A stretch of DNA of 64,000 nt from the NCBI GenBank assembly GCA_046297495.1, contig JBKBIP010000018.1, positions 48,887 through 112,886 of the forward strand, given 5' to 3'. A program made the translations under genes and the position numbers. Positions 33,382 through 42,145 of this stretch are shown piece after piece. The first letter of the stretch is position 1; each line of letters opens with the position of its first letter. The notes beneath the pieces were generated by a model. The model saw nothing but the letters and a program-made list of their open reading frames with translations, did no database searches and was not told the DNA's origin. This DNA comes from JBKBIP01 sp046297495. GTDB taxonomy: Bacteria > Planctomycetota > Planctomycetia > Gemmatales > Gemmataceae.

Positions 33382-35046
33382 ATGGTCAAGAATTCCGACC
33401 GTCTCGTCTTACGTGATCTCTCCCTGCCCACGCGCTGGGTGTTGGCTAGTTTTCTCATTGCGGTGGGAATCGGCTATTTCACGGCCCTGGCGCAATTGCA
33501 CATGCAACACGCCTCGGCGGGCAATCTGTTGCCTTCGCCGCAAGATGTCGAACATGTCTACCACGGACAGAACACCAGTCAGCTCGAACGGCTCATCACC
33601 GCCGACGAGCACCGCCCCTTCAACGGCAGCGGCCAGATGAGCGCCGCCTTTACCACCGAATCGCTTGGCTGGCGACGAGCCATCCGCGAACGGGCATTGG
33701 CGATGAACCTGGACCCGAACCAGAAAGACGACTGGAACAAGGCCGAGCAGGCCGTGCGGGCCGACCGGCATCTGGAAGTGCAAGCCATCCTCGACTGGAT
33801 TCACGCCGGGGCCGACAAACAGGAATATCAAAGCCGCCCCGCTTCCGCGTCATTGGCCGGCTTGCTGACACCGGATTTACATGAGGGAGACTTTTTCAGT
33901 CGTCAAGCGGATAACGGCCAGTGGACGGTGCATGTCTCCGAGATCATCGAGGCCCGCTGCGTCCGTTGTCATTCCGAAGCCGCCACCGGCCCCGCCGCGC
34001 AAATCCACCTGGAGAAGTTCGAGGTGGTGCAAGACTACTTGCAGCCGGAAACCAGTGGCGCTATATCGTTGACCAAGTTGACGCAATCGACGCACGCCCA
34101 CTTGCTGGCATTCGCCACTTTGTTTGGCATGACCGGGTTGGTGTTCAGCTTCACCAGCTATCCTGGCTGGGTGCGCGGCATCTTCGCCCCGCTGACGTTG
34201 GTGGCCCAAGTAGTGGAAGTGGGTTTCTGGTGGCTGAGCCGATTGGACCCGCACTTGTCCTTGGGCATCGTCGCTCTGGGCGGCGTCGTGGGTATGTCCC
34301 TACTCGTGCAAATTTTCGGCGGTCTGTTCAACATGTTCGATAAGGCCGGCAAGACTCTCCTCTTGCTACTCATCCTGTTGGCCTTGGCGGCGGGCGTCCT
34401 GGCCAAGAACCGATACGTCGATGGTTACTTGGAATCCCGCCATCACGCGGCCACCCCGGCCACGGAGCAGTTGACCGAGTTGTTGGCCAATCAGAAGAAT
34501 CTCACGCCAGCGCCGCGACCGATGGCCACCCACTTGGAACGGCTGCTGGTGGCGGATGAACGACTCCCCTTCAATGGTGACGGCCAGATGAGCGCCGCCT
34601 TCACGACCAGCTCCGCGGGTTGGCGGCGCGTCCTCCGCGAACGAGCCGAGGAAATGGGACTCGATCCCAAGAACGAAGCCGATCTGCACAAAGCGGAACA
34701 AGCTGTCCGGCAAGATCGCCAGCTCGAAGCGCGGGCCATCGTCGAATGGATTCGCGCCGGCGGCCAGCGCGACAACTATGAGAAATTCGCCGTCTCCGAG
34801 GACATGGCCAAGCAGCTGGAGAAACGGAATCCCAATGAGGAATTTTTCCTCAAAGCAGACGACGGCCAGTGGCACGCCAATATCTTGTACATCGTCGATT
34901 TCCGCTGTGTCCGCTGTCATGCCGAAGGCAAAGGGGGGGGCGCCGGCGAGATTCACCTAGAAAAATTCGAGGTCGTGCAGGATTATTTAGTGCCTGATCC
35001 CAAGAGAACCAGAGTGCAGGCGCTGCCGAAACTGGGGGTAGAGTAA
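33382..35046 (+). CDS. Membrane di-heme cytochrome c-like protein with duplicated modules
   Basis: The 554-aa protein has an N-terminal membrane helix (about 17-37), a soluble module (68-220), four to five membrane helices (about 240-350) and a second soluble module (about 383-537). The modules are clear duplicates: both contain LERL...ADE..PFNG.GQMSAAFTT, AEQAVR.DR, and end CVRCH (193-197; 509-513) followed by IHLEKFEVVQDYL. Each CXXCH can bind one heme c, giving two hemes on the periplasmic face. I do not recognise the family by name; planctomycete genomes contain many unusual cytochromes. It follows nrnA by 24 bp and ends at a terminator. Confidence 0.78.
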   Translation: MVKNSDRLVLRDLSLPTRWVLASFLIAVGIGYFTALAQLHMQHASAGNLLPSPQDVEHVYHGQNTSQLERLITADEHRPFNGSGQMSAAFTTESLGWRRAIRERALAMNLDPNQKDDWNKAEQAVRADRHLEVQAILDWIHAGADKQEYQSRPASASLAGLLTPDLHEGDFFSRQADNGQWTVHVSEIIEARCVRCHSEAATGPAAQIHLEKFEVVQDYLQPETSGAISLTKLTQSTHAHLLAFATLFGMTGLVFSFTSYPGWVRGIFAPLTLVAQVVEVGFWWLSRLDPHLSLGIVALGGVVGMSLLVQIFGGLFNMFDKAGKTLLLLLILLALAAGVLAKNRYVDGYLESRHHAATPATEQLTELLANQKNLTPAPRPMATHLERLLVADERLPFNGDGQMSAAFTTSSAGWRRVLRERAEEMGLDPKNEADLHKAEQAVRQDRQLEARAIVEWIRAGGQRDNYEKFAVSEDMAKQLEKRNPNEEFFLKADDGQWHANILYIVDFRCVRCHAEGKGGGAGEIHLEKFEVVQDYLVPDPKRTRVQALPKLGVE

Positions 35047-35058
35047 AAGTCCGTGAAA

Positions 35059-35099
35059 GGCGAGAGCGGGGGACGGACGTCCCCCGCTCGCCGATTTTT
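35059..35099 (+). terminator. Terminator after the di-heme cytochrome gene
   Basis: GGCGAG-ag-CGGGGGAC pairs with GTCCCCCG-CTCGCC (35059-35092) and is followed by a short T-run (35095-35099), 12 bp after the stop codon and between convergent genes. Confidence 0.8.
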
Positions 35100-35124
35100 C
35101 CAGGTGGCAATTGCCCAACAGACG

Positions 35125-35688
35125 CTATGACCCTTCCTTGTACTGAATGTTGCGGAATTGAATTGGGCCAAATTCGGCGCGGAGCACGAACGGCGTGGCG
35201 CCCGGTTTGGTTTTGATGGTGCGCTGCGTCTCACCGTTGTTTTTGAATTCCGCTTCCTCCCCTTGGACGATGATCTCGAACTGATTCCATTCACCGAGCT
35301 TCATGTTCTTGACCCACATCTTTGGGTTCAGGTCAAATTTCGTTCCCCGGATGAACACATCGTTGTTGCACCCTTCGCCGGGGAGATACTCGAACTTGAT
35401 GATCACGTCCTTGGCAAATTCCTTGGTGGTGTGGATGTACACGTTTCCTTTGGACTTGTAATCGACGACCAGCTTGCCGTCGAGGACTTGGAAGCGGTTG
35501 TTGGCCGTGGCGGTCTTGCCGCTCAGCGCCTCGCCCCCTTTCTGACCCAAGGCCCAGCCGGTCAGGTCCTTGCCGTTGAACAAGGACGTGAACCCTGGCT
35601 CGGTCTTGACATCGTCGGCCCCCGCGGGGGGAGCCACGATCACCAACGCGAAACCCGCTAACAGCAATCCACTCAGTAGCACTCGCAT
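35125..35688 (-). CDS. Exported DUF1080 (3-keto-disaccharide hydrolase-like) domain protein
   Basis: The 187-aa protein has a signal peptide (MRVLLSGLLLAGFALVIVAPPAGA) and one DUF1080 domain, a concanavalin-like jelly roll very common in planctomycetes. Typical elements are FTSLFNGKDLTGW near 33-45, DGKLVVDYKSKGNVYI, FEYLPGEGCNNDVFIRG, and EWNQFEIIVQG. Some family members hydrolyse 3-keto-glycosides; activity here is only inferred. ATG 35688 has GAGGTGATG upstream. It stands alone, convergent with the cytochrome gene. Confidence 0.88.
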   Translation of the reverse strand: MRVLLSGLLLAGFALVIVAPPAGADDVKTEPGFTSLFNGKDLTGWALGQKGGEALSGKTATANNRFQVLDGKLVVDYKSKGNVYIHTTKEFAKDVIIKFEYLPGEGCNNDVFIRGTKFDLNPKMWVKNMKLGEWNQFEIIVQGEEAEFKNNGETQRTIKTKPGATPFVLRAEFGPIQFRNIQYKEGS

Positions 35689-36107
35689 GGCATCACCTCA
35701 AGGAAACGAAAAAGAGGGTTAAGATTCAAACTTCATTGGAGTTTCTTCTGATAGACGGCAAGTTCGGTTATCTATTCGGATTCGTCAAACCGCAGGGGAT
35801 ACGATACATGGGCGCCGGGGACTTGGCAACGAAAATCAAACCTACCCCTTATTCTTGGCTGAACGTGTCAACCGATGAATGCTCGGTTGGCGAGATTGAC
35901 GTATTCGGCGCAGGTGGCATTCTTCGTTCGATTTTCCCAAGTCATTCGTCTTCCCTACGAGACACGCTAACACGGTGATGGATTCGTGAAAGTGCTATGC
36001 GGTGGTGTCTTTCCAGCGTATGATATGGGTGGCTTCCCCAAATCGAGGAAGGCGGGCGAGAGGCGCGAACGCCCTTGCCGGGTCTTCCCCATCGAGGATT
36101 ATCCAAC
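35689..36107. other. Intergenic region, no gene recognised
   Basis: About 420 bp between divergent genes. The one plus-strand open frame (35736-35978) has no ribosome site and no family resemblance. I see no clear promoter or repeat. Confidence 0.5.
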
Positions 36108-37592
36108 ATGCACGCTCGTTCGCTTCTCTGGGCCGTCGTACTGGGATGTCTTTGGGGCATCGTGGCGGTGGGATGGGCGGAACCCGCGACGGTGCCCATG
36201 TCAAATACGCTCGCCACTCTGATTGATCAATTGGGTAGCGATCAGTTCCATCAACGCGAAGCCGCCATGCAAGCCTTGGATGAACTGGGGGCAGAAGCGT
36301 TGCCTGCCTTACGGTCGGCCCAGCATGACGCGGATATCGAAGTGGCTCGTCGGGCGGCGGTGTTGACCCGCGTCATCGAAAAGCGTCTGGAAACCGCTCA
36401 ACTGCTGGCCCCGCGCCGAATACGGTTGGTGTATCAGGACGTGCCGCTCTCGACGGCGTTGGCCGACTTCGCCAAGCAAAGCGGTTGTACGTTCCGCTAT
36501 GATGGCATTCCCGCCGACACGCTGGCGACGCGCCGCGTCAGCCTCGATACCGGCGAAGTGTCCTTCTGGGAGGCGCTGGAGCAGTTTTGCCAGAAAGCAG
36601 GGGTTCACGAGCTGCTCCAGCCTGCCGCCATCCAGGAAGAAGTCATCAAGGAAATTCAAAAACGCCAGATCATCATGAACCGGCCCTATCAACCCGTGGT
36701 GCCGCAACCTACCGCCGGGACCATCACCTTGGCCGATGGCCCGCCGACCTCGTTGCCGACTCACTTAGCGGGGGCCGTGCGCGTGCGGGCAATTCCCAGC
36801 ACCACTGCTGAGGCCAACGGGTTCACCGTGGAGATCTCTCCCGAAGCCGGTATGGCTTGGGTGGGACTCGTGGATGTGCGCATCCACCACGCCCGCGACG
36901 ACCGGGGGCAGGACCGTGTCCAAGCACCAGCACCGCCAGTAAGCCTAATTGGCATGGAGAACATCGTCTGGCAAGGCAACATGGCACAGGGCATTGTCTT
37001 TTCCGAGGCAGGGGGACAAGCGCCGCCGATCAGCGATGGCCGACAGGTGCCAATCCGCCTGGAGCCGGCCAAGGAACCAACGCGGAAACTCGCGGAGGTT
37101 CATGGCATCTTGGCCGCCCGCGTGCAATCACCGGTGCAAGACATCGTGGCCATCGACAATATCCTGCAAGCCGCCGGCCGCGATGCCACCTCCGACGATG
37201 GAGAAACACTCAAGGTTGTGAGCGTTACCCCGCAAAACAATGGCTGGGTGCGTCTGCGCGTGGAAGCGCGGAGTGCCGACGGCGCGGGGGGGGGCGGCGG
37301 TGGAGTGATGCGCATCAACGGTGTGGCTTTCGTGAATCGCGCTCCCGTCCAGGGTAATGCCGTGCAACCCACCCTGGTCCTGATCGACGCCCAAGGCAAG
37401 GAATTCAAGCTGATCAATCGCCTGGAACGCGAAACCACCATCGGCCCGGACGGCATCATCCGAACCTACGAAATCGACTTCCAGCCCCAGACCGGCCAAG
37501 CCGAAGCCGCCAAACTGGTCTGGCGCGGTCGGCGCACCGTCACCATCGAAACGCCGTTCGTGCTGAAGGATGTGCCGTTGACGGAGAAGTGA
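36108..37592 (+). CDS. Exported HEAT-repeat / STN-like protein, function unknown
   Basis: The 494-aa protein starts at ATG 36108 with a signal peptide (LLWAVVLGCLWGIVAVGWA). Residues about 35-85 look like a HEAT-repeat pair (DQFHQREAAMQALDELGAEAL). Residues about 105-165 resemble a secretin/TonB short N-terminal (STN) fold (RIRLVYQDVPLSTALADFAK). The rest is beta-rich with a Gly run (GGGGGG) near 400 and no catalytic motif. Similar architecture is common among planctomycete secreted proteins of unknown role. It is not in an obvious operon. Confidence 0.7.
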   Translation: MHARSLLWAVVLGCLWGIVAVGWAEPATVPMSNTLATLIDQLGSDQFHQREAAMQALDELGAEALPALRSAQHDADIEVARRAAVLTRVIEKRLETAQLLAPRRIRLVYQDVPLSTALADFAKQSGCTFRYDGIPADTLATRRVSLDTGEVSFWEALEQFCQKAGVHELLQPAAIQEEVIKEIQKRQIIMNRPYQPVVPQPTAGTITLADGPPTSLPTHLAGAVRVRAIPSTTAEANGFTVEISPEAGMAWVGLVDVRIHHARDDRGQDRVQAPAPPVSLIGMENIVWQGNMAQGIVFSEAGGQAPPISDGRQVPIRLEPAKEPTRKLAEVHGILAARVQSPVQDIVAIDNILQAAGRDATSDDGETLKVVSVTPQNNGWVRLRVEARSADGAGGGGGGVMRINGVAFVNRAPVQGNAVQPTLVLIDAQGKEFKLINRLERETTIGPDGIIRTYEIDFQPQTGQAEAAKLVWRGRRTVTIETPFVLKDVPLTEK

Positions 37593-37861
37593 GCGAAACC
37601 CAAACACGGGCGGAAACGCTTGCCCTTGGATAACGCAACGTTGATTAGATACCTTTTGCTGGCCAACGACGCAGTCAGGGATCATCGCAGGTAATGGTAT
37701 GCTGAGATGGGGTGAGTTGGCTGACTAAAGGTGTGCCGATGGCGTGGCCGGATAATTGCTGGATAGGGGAAGAGGAGCTTTGAGGATGATTTGTTGCAGG
37801 CAAGACAACCCCCATTTCATCTCAACGGTTACGTGGTTTCGTGCTATTTGATTCATCGCGA

Positions 37862-38650
37862 TCATGAGCGAGGTGGCCAAGGAAAGAATGCACTTGTTCG
37901 GGTCATGTAATCCGCATAACCTTCCTTGCCGTGTCGTAAGGAGCGTTCAAGCAACGCAACGCCTGATACGCGGAGGAGTAGGAAAGACATGACCAAGGGC
38001 CCGATGACCGTCCACCAAGTACGCCCCTCGCCGATGGCTATGAGGTAGATACCCCACCATACCAAAAAGTCCCCGAAGTAATTGGGATGGCGGGTATAGC
38101 GCCATAAACCACGGTCCATGACCCGGCCACGGTTTCTCGGATCAGCCTTGAACCGCGCCAGTTGATGGTCTCCAATGGTCTCGAACAAAAATCCCACTCC
38201 CCATAATCCGACCCCCAATGCCGTCCATCCACCCAGGCGGGAGCAGTCCAATTGTCCCACCACGACGGGCAGCGCCACGACGTTCATAATCAAACCTTGC
38301 AATCCAAACACCAAAATCAGGCTAATGAACCAAAAGCGCGAACCGATTGCCACCCGCATGGCTCGGTAACGATAATCTTCGGGGGTGCCAATCTTCCGCC
38401 AGGCCAGGTATCCCGTCAGTCGCAATCCCCACACGGCGGTCAGCGTCAGAAGTAGTACCTTCCGACCCGTGGCATCCCCCGTGACAAAAAAGGTGACACA
38501 GGCGATCACCACGAAACCCAATCCCCAAAACACATCCACGATGCTGACATCTTCTAGCCATAAACTCATCAGCCACATGAGAAACATGAGGATGGTGGTG
38601 ATAGCCAGATTCAAGGCAACCAGCTCTAAAAGGTTCATCTCACTTACCAT
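37862..38650 (-). CDS. DUF1295 membrane protein (steroid 5-alpha-reductase-like)
   Basis: The 262-aa integral membrane protein has about six helices and the DUF1295 signatures VDVFWGLGFV near 38-47, RLTGYLAWRKIG, the LARFKADPRNRGRVMDRGLWRYTRHPNYFGDFLVWWG block and the late ERSLRHGKEGYADYMTRTSAF. It belongs to the isoprenylcysteine methyltransferase/5-alpha-reductase clan and often accompanies CFA synthase and DUF1365. Start ATG 38650 overlaps the upstream methyltransferase stop by 7 nt (ATGGTAA); an internal ATG at 38638 is an alternative. It is last in the lipid-modification operon and may reduce a lipid intermediate (inference). Confidence 0.85.
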   Translation of the reverse strand: MVSEMNLLELVALNLAITTILMFLMWLMSLWLEDVSIVDVFWGLGFVVIACVTFFVTGDATGRKVLLLTLTAVWGLRLTGYLAWRKIGTPEDYRYRAMRVAIGSRFWFISLILVFGLQGLIMNVVALPVVVGQLDCSRLGGWTALGVGLWGVGFLFETIGDHQLARFKADPRNRGRVMDRGLWRYTRHPNYFGDFLVWWGIYLIAIGEGRTWWTVIGPLVMSFLLLRVSGVALLERSLRHGKEGYADYMTRTSAFFPWPPRS

Positions 38651-39735
38651 TTCCAACAAGCGGAATCCCGCTGCTCTGAGTTAAGATCATTTTGATATGA
38701 AAATTTCGTGTTGGCTCGTGGCTCAAAAAGGTAATGGCCGACAAACCACTCGGTTCCACCTCTAAAGCCGAAAAGTTCCGCGCAGGCCATGAAGAACATT
38801 CGCCAGCGTTGCAAGACAATTCGTGCTGAATTCCTGCCGAAATGTGTCGCGAACAGGGAAATCAGATTGGCGTGGTTGGCATCCAGGTTGCGCAACCAAG
38901 CCTCACAGGTCCGGGCGTAGTGCCGGCCGTCCACTTGCCAGCGCTGGCGGATAATCAGGTCACGGTTGAAATGTCCGAGCAAATTGAAAGAAGGCATCAA
39001 GCCACCCGTGAAAAAGTGGCGTGCCATCCAATCATGGTGGCCTGTGACATCAAACGTATAGACCCATTCACGGTGGCAGAAGATATGCACGAACAGCTTA
39101 CCTTCAGGTCGCAGCCAACTGGCTAGGCGAGCCAGTATTGTCTCGTAGTTGCGCAAGTGCTCGAACATCTCAACGGAAATTACCCGATCATAGTTACCAT
39201 CGCCGACATAGTTCGTGATGTTGGCAGTGATGACACGGATATTGTCCAGACCCCGTTCGTTGGCGCGTGCTTCGATGAAGCGTCGCTGCCCTGTCGAATT
39301 GGACAAGGCGGTAACTTGGCAGCGGGGATAATGTTCCGCGATCCACAGACTCAGCGATCCCCAACCACATCCCAGGTCCAACACCTTCATGCCATCTTCG
39401 AGTTCCGCTCGCGTGCAAGTCAGACGAAGCATGCACTCTTCCGCTTGCCCTAAGGTCATGCTCGAATGCGGGTACAAACAGCAGCTATATTTCAGCCGTG
39501 GTCCCAAGACCGATTTGAAAAACTCGGCAGGTACCTCATAATGCTGAGTGTTGGCTTGGTCGGTGGCCAAGGCAATGGGACTGTTCTTGAGTAGCCGGAC
39601 CTGTTCCAAGGCACGTTCACTGGAGTCCCCTTGAAGTCGTTCCTGGCGAATCCGTGCCGCTAGAAGTCGTCGAATACCCATACGAATGAGGTAATCTGGA
39701 AGCCAGCCATTTTCGGCCAAATCGATCATATTCAT
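38644..39735 (-). CDS. Second CFA-synthase-like SAM methyltransferase
   Basis: The 363-aa protein is a class I SAM methyltransferase of the cyclopropane-fatty-acid-synthase family. It has the SAM loop VLDLGCGWGSLSLW (about 128-141), ALSNSTGQRRFIE, a TANIT post-II segment, EMFEHLRNYE and the FTGGLMPS region. It lacks the N-terminal extension of the first CFA enzyme and is clearly diverged from it, so it probably methylates a different lipid or position. In light/singlet-oxygen clusters a second CFA-like enzyme acts on unsaturated acyl chains. It follows the DUF1475 gene by 9 bp. Confidence 0.88.
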   Translation of the reverse strand: MNMIDLAENGWLPDYLIRMGIRRLLAARIRQERLQGDSSERALEQVRLLKNSPIALATDQANTQHYEVPAEFFKSVLGPRLKYSCCLYPHSSMTLGQAEECMLRLTCTRAELEDGMKVLDLGCGWGSLSLWIAEHYPRCQVTALSNSTGQRRFIEARANERGLDNIRVITANITNYVGDGNYDRVISVEMFEHLRNYETILARLASWLRPEGKLFVHIFCHREWVYTFDVTGHHDWMARHFFTGGLMPSFNLLGHFNRDLIIRQRWQVDGRHYARTCEAWLRNLDANHANLISLFATHFGRNSARIVLQRWRMFFMACAELFGFRGGTEWFVGHYLFEPRANTKFSYQNDLNSEQRDSACWKW

Positions 39736-39744
39736 TGATACCTC

Positions 39745-40101
39745 TTATGATCCGAGCTCTCGCCGAGCAGAGACGGCTGGTTTCAACAACAACTGTTCCC
39801 AAGAGTCCCCGTCCCTGAATTTCAGCAACTGAACAAGCATGTAAATCGCCATCGCGATATTGCCCAATCCCATAATGGCAAGGAACCAGACCATGCGGGA
39901 AAGTTGGCTCTGTTCCTTGTAGGCGACCCACACGTAGAAGGTGAGGAAGCCGCAATAGGCATCACAAAAAGTAGCGACAAACCATGGCTCCGCGAAAAGG
40001 TACCCAGCCTCGAACAGGCTACGGTCGAGTGAAGCCCAGACAGTCACTGTGATCATCGTCAACAGGATCAACACGAACAGCATCAGCAGAATCGTTTTCA
40101 T
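39745..40101 (-). CDS. DUF1475-like small membrane protein
   Basis: The 118-aa protein starts with a hydrophobic helix (LLMLFVLILLTMITVTVWA), has two further membrane segments and the DUF1475-like stretch AEPWFVATFCDAYCGFLTFYVWVAYKE. Its ATG overlaps the upstream cfa stop (TGATG) and has GGGAGA upstream, so translation is coupled. DUF1475 proteins recur beside CFA synthases and DUF1295 proteins; a supporting role in lipid modification is inferred. Confidence 0.82.
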   Translation of the reverse strand: MKTILLMLFVLILLTMITVTVWASLDRSLFEAGYLFAEPWFVATFCDAYCGFLTFYVWVAYKEQSQLSRMVWFLAIMGLGNIAMAIYMLVQLLKFRDGDSWEQLLLKPAVSARRELGS

Positions 40102-41429
40102 CAAGAAATCTCCCGTGGAGTTGAAACAGGATGATCTTCTTGCCAGAGAAGCGGACGGCGGTGACATTTCGGCTTGGCGAGTAGCACCTGGACGACGCCG
40201 ATTTGATTGTCGAGAAAACCTGCCTCGCAGTAACACAGATAATAGTGCCACATGCGAATGAACCGTTCGTCAAATCCCAAGGAACGAATCTGATCGATGT
40301 TCCGCCAAAAGTTTTTCCGCCATCGGGACAGGGTCTCCGCGTAATGGATGCCAAAGTCCTCCAGATGAATGAACCGCAAGTCGGTGGTCCGTCCAACCGC
40401 ATTACCCAGAGCCGAGAGCGAGGGAAGGCAACCTCCTGGAAAGATATACTTCTGGATAAAATCCACTGAACGGCGATAGTGAGTGAACCGATGATCCGGA
40501 ATGGTGATTGCTTGCAAGAGCAGCATGCCATCGGCGCGCAACAATCGTGAACATTGACGGAAAAAATGATCAAGATATTCGTATCCGACTGCTTCAATCA
40601 TCTCAATCGAGACAATGTGATCATAACAGCCTGTCAGTTTTCGGTAGTCCTCGCTCAAAACGGTCACCCGTTCCTGAAGACCGGCCTGTTGAATCCGTGT
40701 GCGTGCATATCGCCATTGATGGGATGAGATCGTGGTAGTCGTCACGCGGCATCCATAGTTCTTGGCCGCATACTGCGCGAAACCGCCCCAACCAGTTCCT
40801 ATCTCCAGTAAATGATTATTGGGAGTCAGTCGTAGCTTGCGACAGATGCGGTCATACTTTTCCAAGGACGCCTCCGCCAGGCTACTATCAGGATGCGGAA
40901 AAACGCCGGCGGAATAGGTCATGGTTTTATCGAGAAATAGCGCGTAGAAATCGTCTCCCAAGTCATAGTGGGCGGCTATGTTTCGCTGACTGCCCCGCAG
41001 TGTGTTGCGCCGAAAGAAATGACTCCAAACGTCGAGGCCGCGGCGAAAGCGCGGCAGGACTCCATCCATGCGGAAAAGTACCTCGGAGTTGCTTGCCAGC
41101 AGACGGAATAGACTCACGAGATCATCCGTGCTCCACCATCCGTCCAAGTAGGCTTCCGCCGCTCCCAAGGTACCTTGTAATGCTAACTGGCGATAAAATC
41201 GGAAGTCATGCACGCGTATTTCCGCTGTTGGTCCGCCGCCTCTGTTCGGACCAACATCCCATTGCAATTCGTCATCGCGGATGCGCAGCATACCATATTG
41301 CAGACGTTGCAAGCGTCGCGCTAGTTGGTTCCGGCAGAAACGGGTGAACCATCCAGGACGTTCGGTTTGCCTTTGGTCGCCAAACTCACGATCTCGGCGT
41401 GATGTCTCGGATGGGCATGAAATGGACAT
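40101..41429 (-). CDS. cfa: Cyclopropane-fatty-acyl-phospholipid synthase
   Basis: The 442-aa enzyme adds a methylene group from SAM to double bonds of membrane phospholipid acyl chains. It has the N-terminal CFA domain (AAEAYLDGWWSTDDLVSLFRLL), AHYDLGDDFYALFLDKTMTYS, SAM loop LEIGTGWGGFAQYA, SIEMIEAVGYEYLDHFF, the IFPGGCLPS block and NQIGVVQVLLAKP at the end. The start at ATG 41429 (MSISCPS) was chosen because GGAG lies about 8 nt upstream; it overlaps the DUF1365 gene by 109 bp, and an earlier ATG is at 41441. Confidence 0.92.
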   Translation of the reverse strand: MSISCPSETSRRDREFGDQRQTERPGWFTRFCRNQLARRLQRLQYGMLRIRDDELQWDVGPNRGGGPTAEIRVHDFRFYRQLALQGTLGAAEAYLDGWWSTDDLVSLFRLLASNSEVLFRMDGVLPRFRRGLDVWSHFFRRNTLRGSQRNIAAHYDLGDDFYALFLDKTMTYSAGVFPHPDSSLAEASLEKYDRICRKLRLTPNNHLLEIGTGWGGFAQYAAKNYGCRVTTTTISSHQWRYARTRIQQAGLQERVTVLSEDYRKLTGCYDHIVSIEMIEAVGYEYLDHFFRQCSRLLRADGMLLLQAITIPDHRFTHYRRSVDFIQKYIFPGGCLPSLSALGNAVGRTTDLRFIHLEDFGIHYAETLSRWRKNFWRNIDQIRSLGFDERFIRMWHYYLCYCEAGFLDNQIGVVQVLLAKPKCHRRPLLWQEDHPVSTPREIS

Positions 41430-42145
41430 TTTTTTCTCCATAGTTGGAATGCCTGTAGATAAATGGCAATAGTGATCCGAGCGGTCATCAGGGGATAACG
41501 GCAAAGCATGGTAAATCGCGTGCGATGCGACAGAGGTACTCGCCTCAAATTCAGCGCGGCGCGAAAGAGAAGGTTGTCCGCCATCCTGTTTTCAATCCCG
41601 ACATTTAGATACTCGTCCGGTAAACTCAGACGCCAGCGATACTCAACATCCATCCCCATGTAGGGGGACACATGGAAAGATTTAGGATGACGATACAAGA
41701 GGTGTCCCTCAGAATTATCTTGGTTTCCTTGCCATAGCACATAGCGATGTCGCTCAAGCCAGGGAGTATTTTGCACTTCCGCGACTATGGCTTGGAGATG
41801 GCATCCGTCACTGGCGTAACAGAAAAAGAGATTGAGTGGACTAAAATAGTAGCCGAAGTTGCGTAACTGAGTCAGCAGACGGATCGGACCATCCACGGCG
41901 ATTCCTGTATGTTCGGCCACCAGATCACGTACACTTCTCTCCAATGGTTGACGGGGATCACCGAAATGGTCACGCCGCAGGAAACTACCTGGCGCGAACT
42001 GGCTGCCGGACAATAAGCCGGCTCGCGACAAGATAGGTACCTCTGTCAAGTCCAAGAAGTTCAGGTACAGGCGGTAGTGAAACCGATGAATCACTGGCTG
42101 GAGGCGCTCGTGGAAAACAACGCCTTCGTAGAGACAACTTTCCAT
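41321..42145 (-). CDS. DUF1365 protein
   Basis: The 274-aa protein begins with the family signature YEGVVFHERLQPVIHRFHYRLYLNFLDL and continues with RNFGYYFSPLNLFFCY, KSFHVSPYMGMDVEYRW and MTARITIAIYLQA. DUF1365 has no established chemistry, but its genes almost always lie next to a flavin amine-oxidase-like protein and CFA synthase in stress-lipid clusters. ATG 42145 has AGGA about 8 nt upstream; the gene overlaps its upstream neighbour by 55 bp and its downstream neighbour by 109 bp, so translation of the three is tightly linked. Confidence 0.9.
   Translation of the reverse strand: MESCLYEGVVFHERLQPVIHRFHYRLYLNFLDLTEVPILSRAGLLSGSQFAPGSFLRRDHFGDPRQPLERSVRDLVAEHTGIAVDGPIRLLTQLRNFGYYFSPLNLFFCYASDGCHLQAIVAEVQNTPWLERHRYVLWQGNQDNSEGHLLYRHPKSFHVSPYMGMDVEYRWRLSLPDEYLNVGIENRMADNLLFRAALNLRRVPLSHRTRFTMLCRYPLMTARITIAIYLQAFQLWRKKCPFHAHPRHHAEIVSLATKGKPNVLDGSPVSAGTN

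Noticed and set aside
35736..35978. Plus-strand open frame of 80 codons
   Set aside because: No ribosome site, no resemblance to a family, sits in a gap between divergent genes.
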